Of a DNA stretch of 64,000 nt, positions 28,103 to 37,634 are shown in pieces. The notes under the pieces were generated by a model. It searched no databases. It had not been told where the DNA came from and worked only from the letters and a program-made list of their open reading frames with translations. The DNA is from Desulfopila sp. IMCC35006 (GTDB lineage: Bacteria; Desulfobacterota; Desulfobulbia; Desulfobulbales; Desulfocapsaceae): the NCBI RefSeq assembly GCF_005116645.1, contig NZ_SWCM01000009.1, forward strand, positions 62,001-126,000. The letters are read 5' to 3'. The first letter of the stretch is position 1. Every line of letters starts with the position of its first letter. Both the position numbers and the translations under genes were made by a program.

Positions 28103-29992
28103 TTAGCCGCGCATCGCCAGGATCTTCTTTTTAATATCGGCGACCGCAAGCCCCTGATGCGGCAGCTGCTCGACTATCCCGCCATGACCAATCTTACTGG
28201 TTCCCATGCATGAATATTTTGGTGCAAGCCCTCTTTCCAAAAGCCAGGTGCCATAACGCACCCCGAGTCCGGTCTTGGTATTCTGACTCTCCACCACCAG
28301 AACAAAAGGACTGCGGCCTGCTTTTACGATCATCTCTTCGTCAATAACATTCAAGGTCGATTTATTTATCAAACCAACGTTCAATCCCTGCTCCCTTAAT
28401 TGAAGCACCGCATCAAGACATCGGTAGGTCATCTCCCCGTAACTGACAATGCAGCCGTCATTGCCTTCACGGATTATCTCGTCTTTACCCGGCTGGAAAT
28501 TATAGCCATCGCCAAACAGCACTTTGCCCTGATCGTCCAGCAGCGTGGGTGTTGCCGAACGAGTGGAAAAAACAAACCGCAGCCCCTGATCATAAAATAT
28601 CTTCTTCAGCATGGCCCGGAGCTGCAGGACATCTGCCGGAAAATAAAGCCGGGTCAGGTCATTTTCGGCGACCGCATTATCGGCAAAGAAGTTATTAATG
28701 CCGAAATGACAGGTGTTATCCGCCATATCGTCGATGCCGGAATGGGAAAAATGGGCAAGAACATTGGCATTGTTGAGACGGGCCATGGTAATTTCCGAGA
28801 CAACCATTTCGAGAAAAGCGGCAAAGGTGCCGAAAATTCCCTGGCGCCCGGCTTCGGAACCAAAACCGGCGGCAACGGAATAATTATTGCGTTCCATGAT
28901 ACCGCCGTGCACATACACCTCGGGATGGTTTTTACGGATATGATGCAAGCCGCAGGATCCCTCGAGATCTGAGTCAACGACCAGAACTTTGTCGGCCGTG
29001 CTCTCCATGGTATCAAGAATTTCACACACAACTTTGCCAAAATCATCGCGAACTTTGCCCATTTCCGGAGTACTGCCCAGATAGGTGACTTTCTCTTTGG
29101 TAACAGGAAAATTCTGGAGCACGTCAACGGCCTTGGTCAGACCCTTTTTATTAAGGTAGTCAACCGCCAGCTTCACCGCAATGACATCATGCCCCTTGGG
29201 CGACCCTTCGATACCGGCAACGCCTACCGCCATGAGTCGTTTATTGATCAGGGCGACAGGACCATCGGCAACCAGCGCCTGCTGAATGCGCGCATACAGT
29301 GCGTCAACGTCTTCGCCGTCGCCGACATTGGTCGGTAGCCCATGACCCTGCAGGGTTTTGGCCACATCATAGCCCTGCATATAGGTGCCTGGATGACCGG
29401 CAATAGTAACATTGTTATCATCAACCAGAATTTTCACCTTCAGGTTTCTGGCCACCGCATAGCGGGCTGCCTCCGCATCGTCGCCCTCCATCTGCGAACC
29501 GTCGCTGCCGAACATGACCACAGTTTTGCGGGGATGAGCTTCGGCAACACCGTTGACATAACTCCATAAATGACCAAGCCTGCCCGACGAGAAAAATATG
29601 CCGTTTTTTTCATCGCGCTCGGGATGACCGTAATATCCCTTATCATACTCCCGATAATGCAGAAGAGATTCCGGCTTCTGATATCCGTTCAGCACCGCCA
29701 TCATATACTGGATAGCCACCCGGTGCCCTGCTTCATCAAAATAGACCGGATGTATGGTATCTGATCCTTTCATAAAGCCATCGACAATCAACAGCTCCGG
29801 CACGATATCAAATGCCCCGCCGGTATGTCCGCCAAGCCCTTTGACATTAGCAAGAGCGGTAAAAAACACCAGGCTGTCACGAACTATCTGGATATTGTTG
29901 AGCAGCACCTGACGCTGTGCATCTGTCAGGCGAGTCTGTTGCAGATCATATTTCTGGGCGACATATTCACTTAAATTTATCGGAAAATCCAT
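28103..29992 (-). CDS. Transketolase
   Basis: A 629-residue thiamine-diphosphate enzyme of the pentose phosphate pathway. The ThDP motif reads GSDGSQMEGDDAEAARYAVARN ... DDNN, and the C-terminal pyrimidine and transketolase-C domains are complete (HFSHSGIDDMADNT, VVESQNTKTGLGVRYG). It is somewhat shorter than E. coli TktA (about 660) and belongs to the less common bacterial subgroup. The start is the ATG at 29992 behind GGAGG; an upstream frame to 30028 adds 12 doubtful residues. It lies 95 bases downstream of the uracil permease gene. Confidence 0.88.
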   Translation of the reverse strand: MDFPINLSEYVAQKYDLQQTRLTDAQRQVLLNNIQIVRDSLVFFTALANVKGLGGHTGGAFDIVPELLIVDGFMKGSDTIHPVYFDEAGHRVAIQYMMAVLNGYQKPESLLHYREYDKGYYGHPERDEKNGIFFSSGRLGHLWSYVNGVAEAHPRKTVVMFGSDGSQMEGDDAEAARYAVARNLKVKILVDDNNVTIAGHPGTYMQGYDVAKTLQGHGLPTNVGDGEDVDALYARIQQALVADGPVALINKRLMAVGVAGIEGSPKGHDVIAVKLAVDYLNKKGLTKAVDVLQNFPVTKEKVTYLGSTPEMGKVRDDFGKVVCEILDTMESTADKVLVVDSDLEGSCGLHHIRKNHPEVYVHGGIMERNNYSVAAGFGSEAGRQGIFGTFAAFLEMVVSEITMARLNNANVLAHFSHSGIDDMADNTCHFGINNFFADNAVAENDLTRLYFPADVLQLRAMLKKIFYDQGLRFVFSTRSATPTLLDDQGKVLFGDGYNFQPGKDEIIREGNDGCIVSYGEMTYRCLDAVLQLREQGLNVGLINKSTLNVIDEEMIVKAGRSPFVLVVESQNTKTGLGVRYGTWLLERGLAPKYSCMGTSKIGHGGIVEQLPHQGLAVADIKKKILAMRG

Positions 29993-30087
29993 TGATTCCT
30001 CCAGTTGGCTCTTCACCGAGCCTTTCATATAATGAAATACTTAATTTTAAATTTTCGACACAGAGGCCTGCCAACACAAGACCTCCA

Positions 30088-31413
30088 TCAGGAAGACTGC
30101 TCCCTTTCCGCAGGCAGAATCACGTTGAGCAGCAGCCCCAATACCCCGGCCAGACCAATTTTTTCGATGGCAAAAGAACCGGCACTGAATTTCATTCCGC
30201 CGATACCGCACACCAGAATCACCGCGACGATGATCAGGTTTCTGGGGCTCATCAGGTCCTGGCCGGATTTGACCAGGGTGTTGATGCCGACTACGGTAAT
30301 CATGCCAAAGAGCAGGATCATAATGCCACCCATGACCGGAGAAGGAATAGTTGCCAGCAGCGCACCGATTTTACCGACAAAAGAAAGAACAATCGCCGTA
30401 AGCGCAGCCCAGGTCATAATTGCCGGGTTGTAGGCCTTGGTCAGCGCCACAGCGCCACTCACTTCCGAATATGTTGTGTTCGGAGGTCCGCCCAGCATCG
30501 AGGCTATAGATGTGGCGATCCCGTCGCCGAGCATAGTATTTTGAATTCCCGGATCGTCGACATAATCCTTGCCGGTAATCGAACCGATCGCCAGCACGTC
30601 GCCGAAATGTTCAATAGCCGGGGCAATAGCCACCGGCACGATGAACAGGACCGCCTCCCACTTCCATTCGGGAAACACAAAGGCGGGCATGGCAAACCAT
30701 GCTTTTTCAACAACCGGTGCAAAGGAAATCAAAACCGGTGCGGTCCAGTTCTTGAGGCTGGCAGGATCAAAGGAGCCCTGCACCAGCTGGGTGTATCCGG
30801 AGAGATCAAGGACAAAGGCAGTCATGTATCCGGCACAGATACCGCACAGAATCGGCAGCAGCCGCAGCCAGCCCTTGCCAAGAAGGGCGACAAGCGCCGT
30901 GGTCACCAGGGAAACCCCGGCGATAATCATCGCCGTTTTTTCTGGTACCAGCCATGCCGACCCATCGCCTGTCCGGCCCATGGCCATATGCACGGCAACC
31001 GGAGCCAGCACCAGGCCGATGACCATGATGACAGGTCCGGTGACCACTGCCGGAAGATATTTATGCAATATTCCGGCGCCAAAATAGCGAATGGCAAAAC
31101 TCATCAACACATACAGCAGCCCCGCTGCCGCCAGGCCACAGAGGGTTGCCGGAATGCCCCAGGTCTGTACCCCGTAAATTATCGGGGCGATAAAGGCAAA
31201 AGAGGAGGCAAGAAAAACAGGCACCTTCCCTTTGGTGATAACTTGGAAAACAAGCGTTCCGATACCGGCGGTAAAGAGCGCCACATTAGGGTCAAGACCT
31301 GTTAAAATGGGGACCAGGACTAGTGCTCCAAAGGCGACAAACAGCATCTGTGCGCCGAGAAGACTGTCGCACAGGCGGAAGCGATAGGATGAATCTGGTG
31401 AATCTTCGGGCAT
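30088..31413 (-). CDS. uraA: Uracil permease (NCS2 family)
   Basis: A 441-residue nucleobase:cation symporter-2 family protein with about 14 membrane segments. Family hallmarks are the substrate-site segment [17 protein letters not shown] and the [22 protein letters not shown] stretch. It imports uracil in symport with protons. The start at 31413 has GGAGG 9 bases before it. It lies 151 bases downstream of upp and in the same direction, the usual uracil salvage pairing. Confidence 0.93.
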   Translation of the reverse strand: MPEDSPDSSYRFRLCDSLLGAQMLFVAFGALVLVPILTGLDPNVALFTAGIGTLVFQVITKGKVPVFLASSFAFIAPIIYGVQTWGIPATLCGLAAAGLLYVLMSFAIRYFGAGILHKYLPAVVTGPVIMVIGLVLAPVAVHMAMGRTGDGSAWLVPEKTAMIIAGVSLVTTALVALLGKGWLRLLPILCGICAGYMTAFVLDLSGYTQLVQGSFDPASLKNWTAPVLISFAPVVEKAWFAMPAFVFPEWKWEAVLFIVPVAIAPAIEHFGDVLAIGSITGKDYVDDPGIQNTMLGDGIATSIASMLGGPPNTTYSEVSGAVALTKAYNPAIMTWAALTAIVLSFVGKIGALLATIPSPVMGGIMILLFGMITVVGINTLVKSGQDLMSPRNLIIVAVILVCGIGGMKFSAGSFAIEKIGLAGVLGLLLNVILPAEREQSS

Positions 31414-31502
31414 TACAACAACCTCCTCAACAAAAAAGAGAAAAATCAGCGAACTCCTGAAAAGTGAAAGTGGTCCAGAGAGATGGTTAGGTAAAAATTC
31501 TA

Positions 31503-31537
31503 CTCTGCCCCCAGAGGAAGTGCCCTGGGGTACAGAG
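31503..31537 (-). terminator. Hairpin between upp and uraA
   Basis: An imperfect stem (CTCTG-CCCCCAG with CTGGGG-TACAGAG). Read on the minus strand it is followed by a T-rich stretch (AGTAGAATTTTTACC), so it may partly terminate the upp transcript before uraA. Confidence 0.5.
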
Positions 31538-31564
31538 CGTAGTTTTTACAACGCCACCAGGTCT

Positions 31565-32191
31565 CTACTTGGTGCCGAAGATCTTATCCCCGGCATCTCC
31601 AAGACCAGGCAGGATGTAGCCCACTTCGTTGAGCCGTTCATCGACTGCGGCAACATAAATCTCCACATCGGGATGGGCCTCGGTTACCTTCTTTATCCCC
31701 TCGGGTGCAGCTACAAGAAAAAGGCCTTTAATCGTTTTGCAGCCGGCTTTTTTCAGGGTGGCAATAGTGGCCAGCAGGGTGCCCCCGGTGGCCAGCATCG
31801 GATCGAGAATCAGGGCCACCCGCTCTTCAATATCGTTTGCCGTTTTGACATAGTACTCAACCGGCTCGAGGGTCTCCTCGTTGCGATAATACCCGACGAC
31901 ACTGACCTTGGCGGAAGGAATGAGGTCGATGACGCCATCCATCATGCCAAGACCTGCCCGCAAAATGGGCACGATCGTTATTTTTTTACCTTTAAGCTCA
32001 TCGACCTCTACAGTTCCCGCCCAGCCCTGAATGGTTTTCCTCTGGGTCTGCAGATCTTTCGTCGCCTCATAGGTCAAAAGCCGGGCAACTTCCGAGGAGA
32101 GATCACGGAAATCTTTGGTCGAAATATCATGTTGACGCATAAGGCCAAGCTTATGCTTGATGAGTGGGTGATCCGCGACATGCACGCTCAT
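31565..32191 (-). CDS. upp: Uracil phosphoribosyltransferase
   Basis: A 208-residue pyrimidine salvage enzyme that converts uracil plus PRPP to UMP. The PRPP loop is [19 protein letters not shown], the uracil-binding C-terminus [18 protein letters not shown], and the [12 protein letters not shown] segment is present. The start is the ATG at 32191 with AGGAG 7 bases upstream; the frame to 32248 is rejected. It is the first gene of the upp-uraA unit. Confidence 0.97.
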   Translation of the reverse strand: MSVHVADHPLIKHKLGLMRQHDISTKDFRDLSSEVARLLTYEATKDLQTQRKTIQGWAGTVEVDELKGKKITIVPILRAGLGMMDGVIDLIPSAKVSVVGYYRNEETLEPVEYYVKTANDIEERVALILDPMLATGGTLLATIATLKKAGCKTIKGLFLVAAPEGIKKVTEAHPDVEIYVAAVDERLNEVGYILPGLGDAGDKIFGTK

Positions 32192-32676
32192 AATTGACTC
32201 CTGGAAATGATTAAATAAGGCCGCTACGGGTTGAGCAGTCGTCGACATTGCTCAACACTATTGTTTTTTCAGGAAGTTACCACATTCGGGGAGCGGATTT
32301 CTACGCACATACTTTTAAAATCAGCTAATTTTCCGTGAAACCTACGTGACTTCCTGTTTTAAAAACATCTGGAAAAAAAGCAAGTAATTTGTCCTATCGG
32401 ACGAAAGCGAAAAGCGTTCCCGCCCATCTCTACGTGAAGTCTTAACACTATACGGACAGCTCGTTTGCTGGCCGGGGACAGCCCGATTTGGAGCAATGAG
32501 TATATACAATTATTTGTCAAATCGACTGGTATCCCACACACGCCATTTTTGTTTCTCATTTTTGCCCTGATTATGTTAGAATTATTCAGTTGATGTCGAT
32601 ATTTGCGTGCCAACTTCTCGCAAACAGATTTTCCATGTTGTTTTTTGCAGACGAGACCGAGTGTGGGGCAGAGCGT
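32192..32676. other. Divergent intergenic region between upp and the FecR gene
   Basis: About 485 bases. On the minus strand, the upp leader carries a small hairpin (GTTGAGCA / TGCTCAAC, 32230-32256) that might regulate upp. A weak promoter TTGTTT-N17-TATGTT lies near 32548-32576 for the plus-strand FecR gene. No gene and no repeat of the families described here was seen in it. Confidence 0.4.
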
Positions 32677-33123
32677 ATGAAAAGTATCTATGGTGAGCTG
32701 ATATGCATTTTTTTCCTTGTTTTTGCGCCAGGCTATGCCGGTGCCCAACAGGACTCCGCCGGATTTGTCAAAACCGTTGCAGGTGATGTCTATATCACCA
32801 GTTCGCAGACCACCGTCAAGGCGGTTGCCAATATGCGCCTCAGCCAGGGCGATTCTATACAAACCGGGCCAAACGGCAGCGTCGGGTTGATCTTTGATGA
32901 TGACACCGTGGTGGCTCTCGGGCCAAACAGTGAGATAGCCATCGAAAATTTTCTGTTTAACCCGGCGGAAAAGCAACTTTCTTTTGTAACCAGACTCATC
33001 CGCGGCACCTTTTCGTTTATCAGCGGCCAGATTGCCAAACTCGCCCCCCAAAAAGTAGTGCTGCAAACACCCGACGCAACCTTGGGGGTTCGCGGCACTA
33101 AATTTCTGGTTAAGGTCGATTAG
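32677..33123 (+). CDS. Secreted FecR-domain protein
   Basis: A 148-residue protein with a signal peptide (MKSIYGELICIFFLVFAPGYAGA) followed by a FecR fold: VKTVAGDVYITS, LSQGDSIQTGPNGSVGLIFDDDTVVALGPNSEIAIENF, GTFSFISGQIAKL, and the terminal TPDATLGVRGTKFLVKV. It is not the TonB-coupled anti-sigma type; there is no sigma factor or receptor gene nearby. It heads a three-gene cassette with an OmpA-like lipoprotein and a CHASE2 kinase, a recurrent neighbourhood. Its TAG stop is the first part of repeat R1. Confidence 0.85.
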   Translation: MKSIYGELICIFFLVFAPGYAGAQQDSAGFVKTVAGDVYITSSQTTVKAVANMRLSQGDSIQTGPNGSVGLIFDDDTVVALGPNSEIAIENFLFNPAEKQLSFVTRLIRGTFSFISGQIAKLAPQKVVLQTPDATLGVRGTKFLVKVD

Positions 33124-33205
33124 TGACGTAGAAATTCTCTCGTGCTGTTCGAGAGAATTTCGTGACGGAACTTATCCCGCAAATCTTTTAGGCGGGATTA
33201 GTGAC
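33120..33205 (+). repeat. Stop-codon repeat R1
   Basis: An 86-bp unit bounded by direct repeats TTAGTGAC (33120-33127 and 33198-33205). It has hairpin 1, GAAATTCTCTCG / CGAGAGAATTTC with loop TGCTGTT, a linker CGTGACGGAACTT, and hairpin 2, ATCCCGC / GGCGGGAT with loop AAATCTTTTA. The FecR gene stop TAG is at 33121-33123, inside the left end. A separate small stem AGCATCG / CGATGCT spans 33206-33248. Confidence 0.9.
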
Positions 33206-33367
33206 AGCATCGCAAAAACTCATATTCATTTTAGGTTGTTACGATGCTATCATTAACAGCTGGCGGGTTGTTTAGTTGTTTTTTCAAGAAAATTCTTTCA
33301 CAACTGATCAGCAGTACCAATTGTACAAAACAACATACGTCAAAGCATTATCGCCGGAGACCACCTT

Positions 33368-33985
33368 ATGATTCGTGCACAATGGAGCAAAAATATTCTG
33401 CTCCTGATCTTTTTAGCGCTCCTGTTCCTTTTATCCGGATGTGCCGCAAAGACCACCGTCGTCCTGCTCCCCGACCCCGATGGCAAGGTAGGCCATGTAA
33501 CAGTGAGCACCGACGTTGGTTCGACAGACATTACCCAGGCAAGAGAGGCAACGACCGTCAAAGGACGTGAATCCCTGCCGACCTCCCCAAAAATTCTCTC
33601 GTCAGATGCAATCAATGCCGAATTTTCCCGGGTTCTGACAATGCTCCCCAGCCAACCGGTCCATTTTATCCTTTATTTCGAGGGAGGTTCAACTGACCTG
33701 ACCGCAGAATCCCGGCAAACACTACCGGCAATCCTTGAATCGATTAACAATCGAAAATCACAACATATAAGCGTCATCGGTCATTCTGACACTGTAGGCG
33801 ACAACCAATATAATCTGCAGCTGTCGCAGGAAAGAGCTGCAGCCATCCGCCGTCTACTGGTGCAGCAAGGTGTTGCTTCGACCTTTATTACATCAACATC
33901 TCATGGCGAGGAAAACCCACTGGTAAAAACGGCGGACAACGTTAATGAGCCCAAAAACAGAAGGGTGGAAGTTGTTGTCAAGTAA
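33368..33985 (+). CDS. OmpA-like peptidoglycan-associated lipoprotein
   Basis: A 205-residue lipoprotein. The signal peptide ends in the lipobox LLSGC, so it is lipid-anchored in the outer membrane or inner-membrane face. A variable middle leads to a C-terminal OmpA domain (about residues 95-205: ILYFEGGSTDLTAESRQTLPAILESI, VIGHSDTVGDNQYNLQLSQERAAAIRRLL, NRRVEVVV) that binds peptidoglycan. It overlaps the start of the CHASE2 kinase gene by 41 bases, which implies a single operon. Confidence 0.9.
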   Translation: MIRAQWSKNILLLIFLALLFLLSGCAAKTTVVLLPDPDGKVGHVTVSTDVGSTDITQAREATTVKGRESLPTSPKILSSDAINAEFSRVLTMLPSQPVHFILYFEGGSTDLTAESRQTLPAILESINNRKSQHISVIGHSDTVGDNQYNLQLSQERAAAIRRLLVQQGVASTFITSTSHGEENPLVKTADNVNEPKNRRVEVVVK

Positions 33986-36881
33986 GGGGCCTTATCTCTA
34001 CCGGATCCTTTTAGTCGGCTGCCTGCTACTGACTTTTTTCCTGTCTGGAATCTATCTTTTCCAGCCAAGATTCATTGAGAATATCAATCTCAAAGTCACC
34101 GACCTTATTCTCACGTCTGCCAGAGCGCCTGAGTCCCAGCATGAGATCGTCACCGTCGCCATTGACGAAACGAGTGTCGAAAAATATGGCCAATGGCCAT
34201 GGCCGCGATATCGATTAGGCCAACTTCTCGAAAAAATAGCCCATGGGAGGGCAAAGGCGATCGGTATCGATATCATTTTCGCGGAGAGAGACAGAACCTC
34301 TCCCGTGCTTCAGCGCGAAAATCTAACCGACGATATCGGCTCTCGCACCGACACGTCGGATTTTCCCTCTGAAATTTTTGATCACGACACGTATCTTGCC
34401 AAGATCCTAAGCAAAGGGCCCTATGTGCTGGGGTATACCTTTCTGTTTAACAACAGCGCATCCACCCCGCAAAACTGTTCCCTCCACCCGATCCCCCTCA
34501 CCCGCCGGGGAAATAATGATTCGGTCGCGTCCGCCGTTTATTTCCATCGGGCAGACGGAGTTATCTGTAATTACGATGTGCTGGCCAAGGCGGCCCCGGC
34601 TTCAGGTTTTCTCAACGGAACTCCTGACCCTGACGGTATCTTACGCCGATTACCACTCCTCATCGAATACCAGGACTCCTTCTACCCATCATTTGCTCTT
34701 GCGGTTTTGCTGCAGCTCCAGCCCCTCAATACCCAAAGCGTTTTATCCAGGAAGTATCTGGTCCCTGTGTATTCAGCGGGGGACTATCACATCCCGGTTG
34801 ATGAACAGGGAAATTTCCTTCTGGGCCCGGCCAGACATGCACAATCTCCCCAATACTCTGCCACCAAAATTTTGTCGGGTAAAATTGACCCGAACCTTTT
34901 CAAAGATAAAATCGTTCTGGTCGGTTTGACGGCAGCTGGATTATCACAGGAATATCCAACCCCGATCGGTACGGCGCGAAGTTCGCTTGACATTCACCGG
35001 TACTCCCTTGAGTCGCTCATTTCCGGTCTGCATACCATCCGAACAAATCTGTTCCCCGTCTGTGAGATATTCTTCAGCCTGCTGCTCTGCCTGCTCCTCA
35101 CCGCATGCATTGCGCATTTCACGACGGGCTGGGCGCTCATTTGTTGTTTGCTGGGCGGCGGTTTTGGCTGGTTTGTCACAATAATAACCTACCAGATCAG
35201 CGGCTATCTCTTCTCTCCCCTGCTGCCGACTATTTCCGTAATCCTGAGTTCCTGCCTGCTGTTTACGCTTAAATTCTACTATTTCCAGCAACAGGCCAAA
35301 GCTGAGACCGGAGATACTGCTCTTCTCTTAAGATCGAGCGAGACGAGTCTGCAATCTATCCTGAAAACCATTCCGGATATTGTCTTTCGCCTGGACGCTG
35401 ACGGCAACATTACTTTTATCAGCCCCGCGATTACAAAATATTCACGATCCCCGGAATCCCTGGTGGGACGACCGATTTTTGAGCTGGTTACGCCAGAGGA
35501 TCTCGACAAAGTTCAATACCGCCTGAATGAAAGACGAACAGGAGACAGGGCGACAACCGACATGGAGATATGTCTCCTTCTCACCAAAGAAAAAAACGAG
35601 GTACGTCCAGCGAAAAGATATTTCAGTTTATCGGCCGAAGGTATCTACGAATCGCGAGAAAACGGCCCGAGTCGCTTCCTTGGCACCCAGGGCATCGTCA
35701 AGGATATTAACGACAGAAAACGACTCGAACAGCAACTGATTCAGGCCCAGAAAATGGAAGTTATCGGTAAACTCGCCGCTGGAATTGCCCATGACCTCAA
35801 TAATATCCTCAGCGGTATTGTCAGTTACCCCGACCTTCTTCTGCTGGAGATAGCCGAAGAGGATCCACTGCATAAAAAAATACAAATTATCCAGAAATCA
35901 GGGAAAAAGGCGGCCATTATCGTACAGGATCTTCTCTCCCTTGCCAGACGAAGTATCACTATAAGCGAAACGTGCAACCTCAATAATATCATTTCCGAAT
36001 ATCTCCATTCGGCCGAATTCGAACTCGTCCAGGAAAGACACCACGATACCGTCATCGAAACCGACCTCGAGGACAACCTCCTCAATGTCCAGGGATCTGC
36101 TGCTCATTTATCCAAGGCCATCATGAATATTCTCCATAATGGTCTGGAGGCCATGCCCGCCGGTGGTAAAATCGTCATCTCAACGGCCAATGTCTGCATT
36201 GACACGATGCTCACCGGCTATGAGAATATTCCTCCAGGTGACTATGTCTGCACCTCAATCTCAGATAGTGGCGTGGGCATATCCCAGGAGGATCTCGCAC
36301 GTATTTTTGAGCCTTTTTATACCAAAAAATCAATGCATTACAGCGGGACCGGTCTTGGCATGACCGTCATCTGGGCGACGGTCAAGGATCACCATGGCTA
36401 TATCGACATACAAAGCGAAGAGGGACAGGGATCAACTTTCAGGTTTTATCTGCCGATCACTCGCCAGAGCCTTACCAGCCAGCAAGACAGAATTGTACTG
36501 GACGACTATCTTGGCAGGGAAACCATTCTCGTCGTTGATGACATCCAGGAACAGCTCGATATTGCAAAAAATATGCTCACGAGACTGGGATATACCGTCC
36601 ACACTGCAACGAGTGGGCAGGAGGCCCTGGCCATTATCAAACAGCAGCCTGTTGATCTCGTCATCCTGGATATGATTATGCCCGGAGGGCTTGACGGCCT
36701 GGAGACGTATCAAAAAATTATTCAACTGTATCCCCAGCAGAAAGCGCTTATTACCAGTGGCTTCTCCGAATCGATACGGGTCAAAAAATTGCTGCAGCTT
36801 GGCGCAGGAGACTATGTTCAGAAACCCTATACCATGGAAAAATTGGGTGTCGCCGTACGGAGCGAGCTCGACAAAAAATAG
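33945..36881 (+). CDS. CHASE2-PAS-histidine kinase-receiver hybrid
   Basis: A 978-residue hybrid sensor kinase. A first membrane helix (about 19-41) precedes an extracytoplasmic CHASE2 domain (VTVAIDETSVEKYGQWPWPRYRLGQLL...), then three membrane helices (about 360-440). A PAS domain (ETSLQSILKTIPDIVFRLDADGNI), an H box with His616 (AAGIAHDLNNIL), the HATPase domain (MNILHNGLEA; DSGVGISQEDLARIFEPFYTKK) and a C-terminal receiver from about 860 (ILVVDDIQEQ, VILDMIMPGG) follow. It probably senses an envelope signal through the FecR and OmpA-like neighbours. The start ATG at 33945 lies inside the lipoprotein gene. Confidence 0.9.
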   Translation: MSPKTEGWKLLSSKGPYLYRILLVGCLLLTFFLSGIYLFQPRFIENINLKVTDLILTSARAPESQHEIVTVAIDETSVEKYGQWPWPRYRLGQLLEKIAHGRAKAIGIDIIFAERDRTSPVLQRENLTDDIGSRTDTSDFPSEIFDHDTYLAKILSKGPYVLGYTFLFNNSASTPQNCSLHPIPLTRRGNNDSVASAVYFHRADGVICNYDVLAKAAPASGFLNGTPDPDGILRRLPLLIEYQDSFYPSFALAVLLQLQPLNTQSVLSRKYLVPVYSAGDYHIPVDEQGNFLLGPARHAQSPQYSATKILSGKIDPNLFKDKIVLVGLTAAGLSQEYPTPIGTARSSLDIHRYSLESLISGLHTIRTNLFPVCEIFFSLLLCLLLTACIAHFTTGWALICCLLGGGFGWFVTIITYQISGYLFSPLLPTISVILSSCLLFTLKFYYFQQQAKAETGDTALLLRSSETSLQSILKTIPDIVFRLDADGNITFISPAITKYSRSPESLVGRPIFELVTPEDLDKVQYRLNERRTGDRATTDMEICLLLTKEKNEVRPAKRYFSLSAEGIYESRENGPSRFLGTQGIVKDINDRKRLEQQLIQAQKMEVIGKLAAGIAHDLNNILSGIVSYPDLLLLEIAEEDPLHKKIQIIQKSGKKAAIIVQDLLSLARRSITISETCNLNNIISEYLHSAEFELVQERHHDTVIETDLEDNLLNVQGSAAHLSKAIMNILHNGLEAMPAGGKIVISTANVCIDTMLTGYENIPPGDYVCTSISDSGVGISQEDLARIFEPFYTKKSMHYSGTGLGMTVIWATVKDHHGYIDIQSEEGQGSTFRFYLPITRQSLTSQQDRIVLDDYLGRETILVVDDIQEQLDIAKNMLTRLGYTVHTATSGQEALAIIKQQPVDLVILDMIMPGGLDGLETYQKIIQLYPQQKALITSGFSESIRVKKLLQLGAGDYVQKPYTMEKLGVAVRSELDKK

Positions 36882-36970
36882 AGGGGATGGATACAACCAC
36901 CGGAGTATTTATTTTACTTATTTTTTCCATATGTTTTATTGATCAACGGAGCTTTTATATGGTAGAGTAT

Positions 36971-36995
36971 AGTTGCCACTGCAACAGCGGCAACT
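36971..36995 (+). terminator. Weak hairpin after the CHASE2 kinase gene
   Basis: AGTTGCC / GGCAACT stem of 7 bp with an 11-base loop, followed by TATTACAATT. It lies about 90 bases after the kinase stop; it could end that transcript or be a leader structure of the CBS gene. Confidence 0.35.
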
Positions 36996-37068
36996 TATTA
37001 CAATTCCATTATATCGAGCAAGAAACAGTCCAGTAAAATCATCTGTTCATTAACCAAAAGGAGAAATG

Positions 37069-37536
37069 ATGCGAGTCAAAGACCTGATGGAACCGATTAA
37101 AAACTGGCTGACCCCTGACATGTCCCTGCGCGAGGCGATCAGGGTCATGAAATCAACCAAACGCGGTCATGGCTTATCCGTAAACGGTATCGTTGTGCTT
37201 GATGAGGCTATGAACCTCGTTGGCATTGTCTCGACTATTGATATCCTGCGCATCCTCATTCCTTCCCATGTTTATTTTGACGAGGACCATGATCACATCT
37301 CATGGGAGGCCATTCGCAATGAAAAAAGTGCCGCCATCCAATCCATCAATGTCAACCAACTTATGACGGAAGATGTCAGAGTTATCGCCGCCGAGGAAAC
37401 CCTCCTGCGCTGTGCCGATATACTGCTTACGGAACAGCTCAGACGCCTGCCCGTTACGCGCAGCGACGGCAAGGTTGTCGGGGTTATCTACTTACGCGAT
37501 GTTTATAATGCTATGATTGAATTATTAGTGAATTAG
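37069..37536 (+). CDS. Tandem CBS-domain protein
   Basis: A 155-residue protein made of two CBS domains: one at about 5-65 (VKDLMEPIKNWLTPDMSLREAIRVM ... GIVVLDEAMNLVGIVSTIDIL) and one at about 95-150 (NQLMTEDVRVIAAEETLLRCADILLTEQLRRLPV). Such pairs bind adenosine nucleotides as energy sensors. No catalytic domain is attached. Of two adjacent ATGs, the second (37069) is better spaced from AAGGAG. The last codons, LVN and stop, lie within repeat R2. Confidence 0.85.
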   Translation: MRVKDLMEPIKNWLTPDMSLREAIRVMKSTKRGHGLSVNGIVVLDEAMNLVGIVSTIDILRILIPSHVYFDEDHDHISWEAIRNEKSAAIQSINVNQLMTEDVRVIAAEETLLRCADILLTEQLRRLPVTRSDGKVVGVIYLRDVYNAMIELLVN

Positions 37537-37612
37537 AAATAATTTTGTTCTTTTCAAAAAATTATTTCGTAAATGAACTTATCCCGCAAATCTTTTGGGC
37601 GGGATTAGTGAC
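37525..37612 (+). repeat. Stop-codon repeat R2
   Basis: An 88-bp unit from TTAGTGAATTAG (the last three codons and stop of the CBS gene) to TTAGTGAC at 37605-37612. Hairpin 1 is GAAATAATTTT / AAAAAATTATTTC, a different stem sequence from R1 with pairing preserved. Hairpin 2 is ATCCCGC-AAATCTTTTG-GGCGGGAT. The flank continues CTAGCAATTAACAT, which recurs beside R3 and R6. Confidence 0.88.
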
Positions 37613-37634
37613 TAGCAATTAACATCTTCAAACA

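Noticed and set aside
29917-31305. Long plus-strand frame (462 codons) across the uracil permease and transketolase starts
   Set aside because: It is antisense to two well-recognised genes, is rich in His, Arg and Gln, and shows no family or ribosome site; a shadow of GC-rich codon positions.
32380-32500. Riboswitch (cyclic di-GMP type) before the FecR gene
   Set aside because: Some G/A-rich loops looked promising, but the conserved GEMM core and pairing could not be matched.
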